Below are positions 63,350 through 64,000 of a stretch of DNA of 64,000 nucleotides, one piece after another; position 1 is the stretch's first letter; each line of letters opens with the position of its first letter. A program made the translations under genes and the position numbers. Below the pieces are notes generated by a model, which saw only the letters and a program-made list of their open reading frames with translations, was not told the origin of the DNA and made no database searches. The stretch comes from Glaciimonas sp. PAMC28666. GTDB taxonomy: Bacteria > Pseudomonadota > Gammaproteobacteria > Burkholderiales > Burkholderiaceae_D. The stretch covers positions 2,170,001 through 2,234,000 of the forward strand of contig NZ_CP070304.1 of assembly GCF_016917355.1 (NCBI RefSeq), given 5' to 3'.

Positions 63350-63436
63350 ATGCCGAGTATTACCACGTCCGCTCTCCGCCGTTTTCAGTCCATGACGCGG
63401 CTTATTAGCCACGCTAAAAAGGGGATGCAATCATGA
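63350..63436 (+). CDS. Coupled leader ORF, 28 residues
   Basis: ATG 63350 has GAAGGAAA upstream. It encodes MPSITTSALRRFQSMTRLIS then HAKKGMQS, and its TGA overlaps the next ATG (ATGA). The basic, Arg-rich helical peptide resembles the leader peptides often found in front of DUF3077-like small genes in pseudomonads and of Icd/Ash-like genes, by memory. Translational coupling to the downstream gene is the likely purpose. Confidence 0.55.
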   Translation: MPSITTSALRRFQSMTRLISHAKKGMQS

Positions 63437-63768
63437 AAAAGCCTGCCAATACAACTTCCTCATTCTCTACCGCATCAACACCAATACCAACACCAGAAGC
63501 AACCCATCAAGCCTTTTCATGGCTGCCTTCACACCATCAACATGATCAGAGCGCGCAGTTTTATGCCATGACGATCGATATCTGCCAGGGTGTCAAAACC
63601 TGCATCGATCTGGTGCAGGTAAGCAACGCGGACAGAGGCACTGATACGTTACCGATGTTGGATGTGAATGCCACCGAGCGCTTGCTGCGTCTCGCATTGA
63701 TGTCATCTCAGATGTTGGCGGAAGTGGCGGAGGGGCGCATTGATGGGCTAGCTCCTGCCAGCGATTGA
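63433..63768 (+). CDS. Small hypothetical protein, DUF3077/DUF6124-like
   Basis: 111 residues. A Ser/Thr/Pro-rich N-terminus (NTTSSFSTASTPIPTPEATH) is followed by a helical part with FYAMTIDICQGVKTCIDLVQ and ATERLLRLALMSSQMLAEVA. The layout of a disordered start, two helices, and a terminal helix ending at a leucine-rich segment is that of small DUF3077/DUF6124 proteins. Function unknown. Translation is coupled to a 28-residue leader ORF. It is divergent from cdiA. Confidence 0.65.
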   Translation: MKKPANTTSSFSTASTPIPTPEATHQAFSWLPSHHQHDQSAQFYAMTIDICQGVKTCIDLVQVSNADRGTDTLPMLDVNATERLLRLALMSSQMLAEVAEGRIDGLAPASD

Positions 63769-63841
63769 TCCGGCGACCGAGTAAGAACTTTATCGGAAAA
63801 AAATAGATATTTTATGTTTTCAAGATGGAACATAGAAACGA

Positions 63842-63869
63842 AAAGAGGGAGCGCATGCGCTCCCTCTTT
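63842..63869. terminator. Perfect 28-bp palindromic bidirectional terminator
   Basis: AAAGAGGGAGCGCA and its exact reverse complement TGCGCTCCCTCTTT meet without a spacer. It ends with T runs on both strands and lies between convergent genes. Confidence 0.92.
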
Positions 63870-63909
63870 GTGCATTACAGTTCAGGTCGATGATCCGACC
63901 TGACAGGAC

Positions 63910-64000
63910 TTAGTAGCCCATGGCAGCGCCGGCAGGGCGACGGCCGTCGTTGGCACCGTAGAAGAAGCCCGGCAGAACTTTACCTGATACACCGGCATCA
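63910..64000 (-). CDS. C-terminal end of an unidentified gene
   Basis: The minus-strand frame runs in from the window edge and stops at TAA 63910-63912. The last residues are GKVLPGFFYGANDGRRPAGA then AMGY. Gly-rich and neutral; too short to assign. Confidence 0.6.
   Translation of the reverse strand, partial: DAGVSGKVLPGFFYGANDGRRPAGAAMGY

Noticed and set aside
63143-63430. Minus-strand 95-codon frame upstream of cdiA
   Set aside because: It is antisense to the leader ORF and hairpin of the small plus-strand gene, with no ribosome site or homology.

Overview
The window looks like chromosomal DNA of a betaproteobacterium, most likely Burkholderiales and probably Oxalobacteraceae (Glaciimonas, Collimonas or Herbaspirillum-like). 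This rests on the trimeric porin, the DUF4148 repeat protein, the pyrophosphate-type phosphofructokinase, SlyX, and the many burkholderial hypothetical genes. It is an inference from recognised families, not a database result. No rRNA or tRNA gene was seen.

Region 1 (1-41 kb) is mostly ordinary core and housekeeping sequence. In order it holds: the N-terminal part of a Bcr/CflA drug exporter; an MHYT-GGDEF-EAL c-di-GMP protein; an M20 deacylase; dadA with a divergent Lrp regulator; a porin; a fluoride riboswitch followed by a CLC-F type antiporter; an Hsp70-like protein; a RIO-type kinase; a prolyl-4-hydroxylase-like oxygenase; a TIGR01777 epimerase; a folE-BLUF gene pair; a metallophosphoesterase; pirin; an ankyrin protein; slyX with an in-frame 12-bp minisatellite; a small ferredoxin; a group of hypothetical genes around a J-domain protein; a CSS-EAL phosphodiesterase; a DHA2 exporter; a decayed alpha-oxoamine synthase; chaA; glutathione reductase; an AraC regulator; glpQ; PPi-PFK; and a barstar-like gene. 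Short tandem arrays with units of roughly 6-12 bp recur in the intergenic DNA.

Region 2 (41.2-62.7 kb, all on the minus strand) is the standout. A complete 3,111-residue CdiA/FHA-type exoprotein (53371-62706) overlaps its 84-residue membrane immunity gene by 4 bp. About 12 kb of orphan cdiA-CT/cdiI modules follow. Nine modules (called M1 to M9 here, reading downstream from cdiA) can be delimited by a recurring NNRQLH-type motif. They fall into four toxin types, and eight have a visible small immunity gene that overlaps or abuts the toxin stop codon. M6 instead carries a homologue of the main immunity protein. M1 and M7 are near-identical copies, and four copies of the CdiA pre-toxin region lie in direct orientation. 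The toxin and immunity genes contain G homopolymers of 6, 7, 7 and 9 bases. Two of these tracts coincide with frameshifts: one breaks the M7 toxin and one breaks the M4 immunity gene. The picture is a recombination reservoir for swapping CdiA tips, possibly overlaid with slipped-strand on/off switching. No cdiB transporter gene is present in the window.

Region 3 (62.7-64 kb) holds the cdiA upstream region, a small gene with a translationally coupled 28-codon leader ORF, a strong hairpin, and the C-terminal end of an unidentified minus-strand gene.
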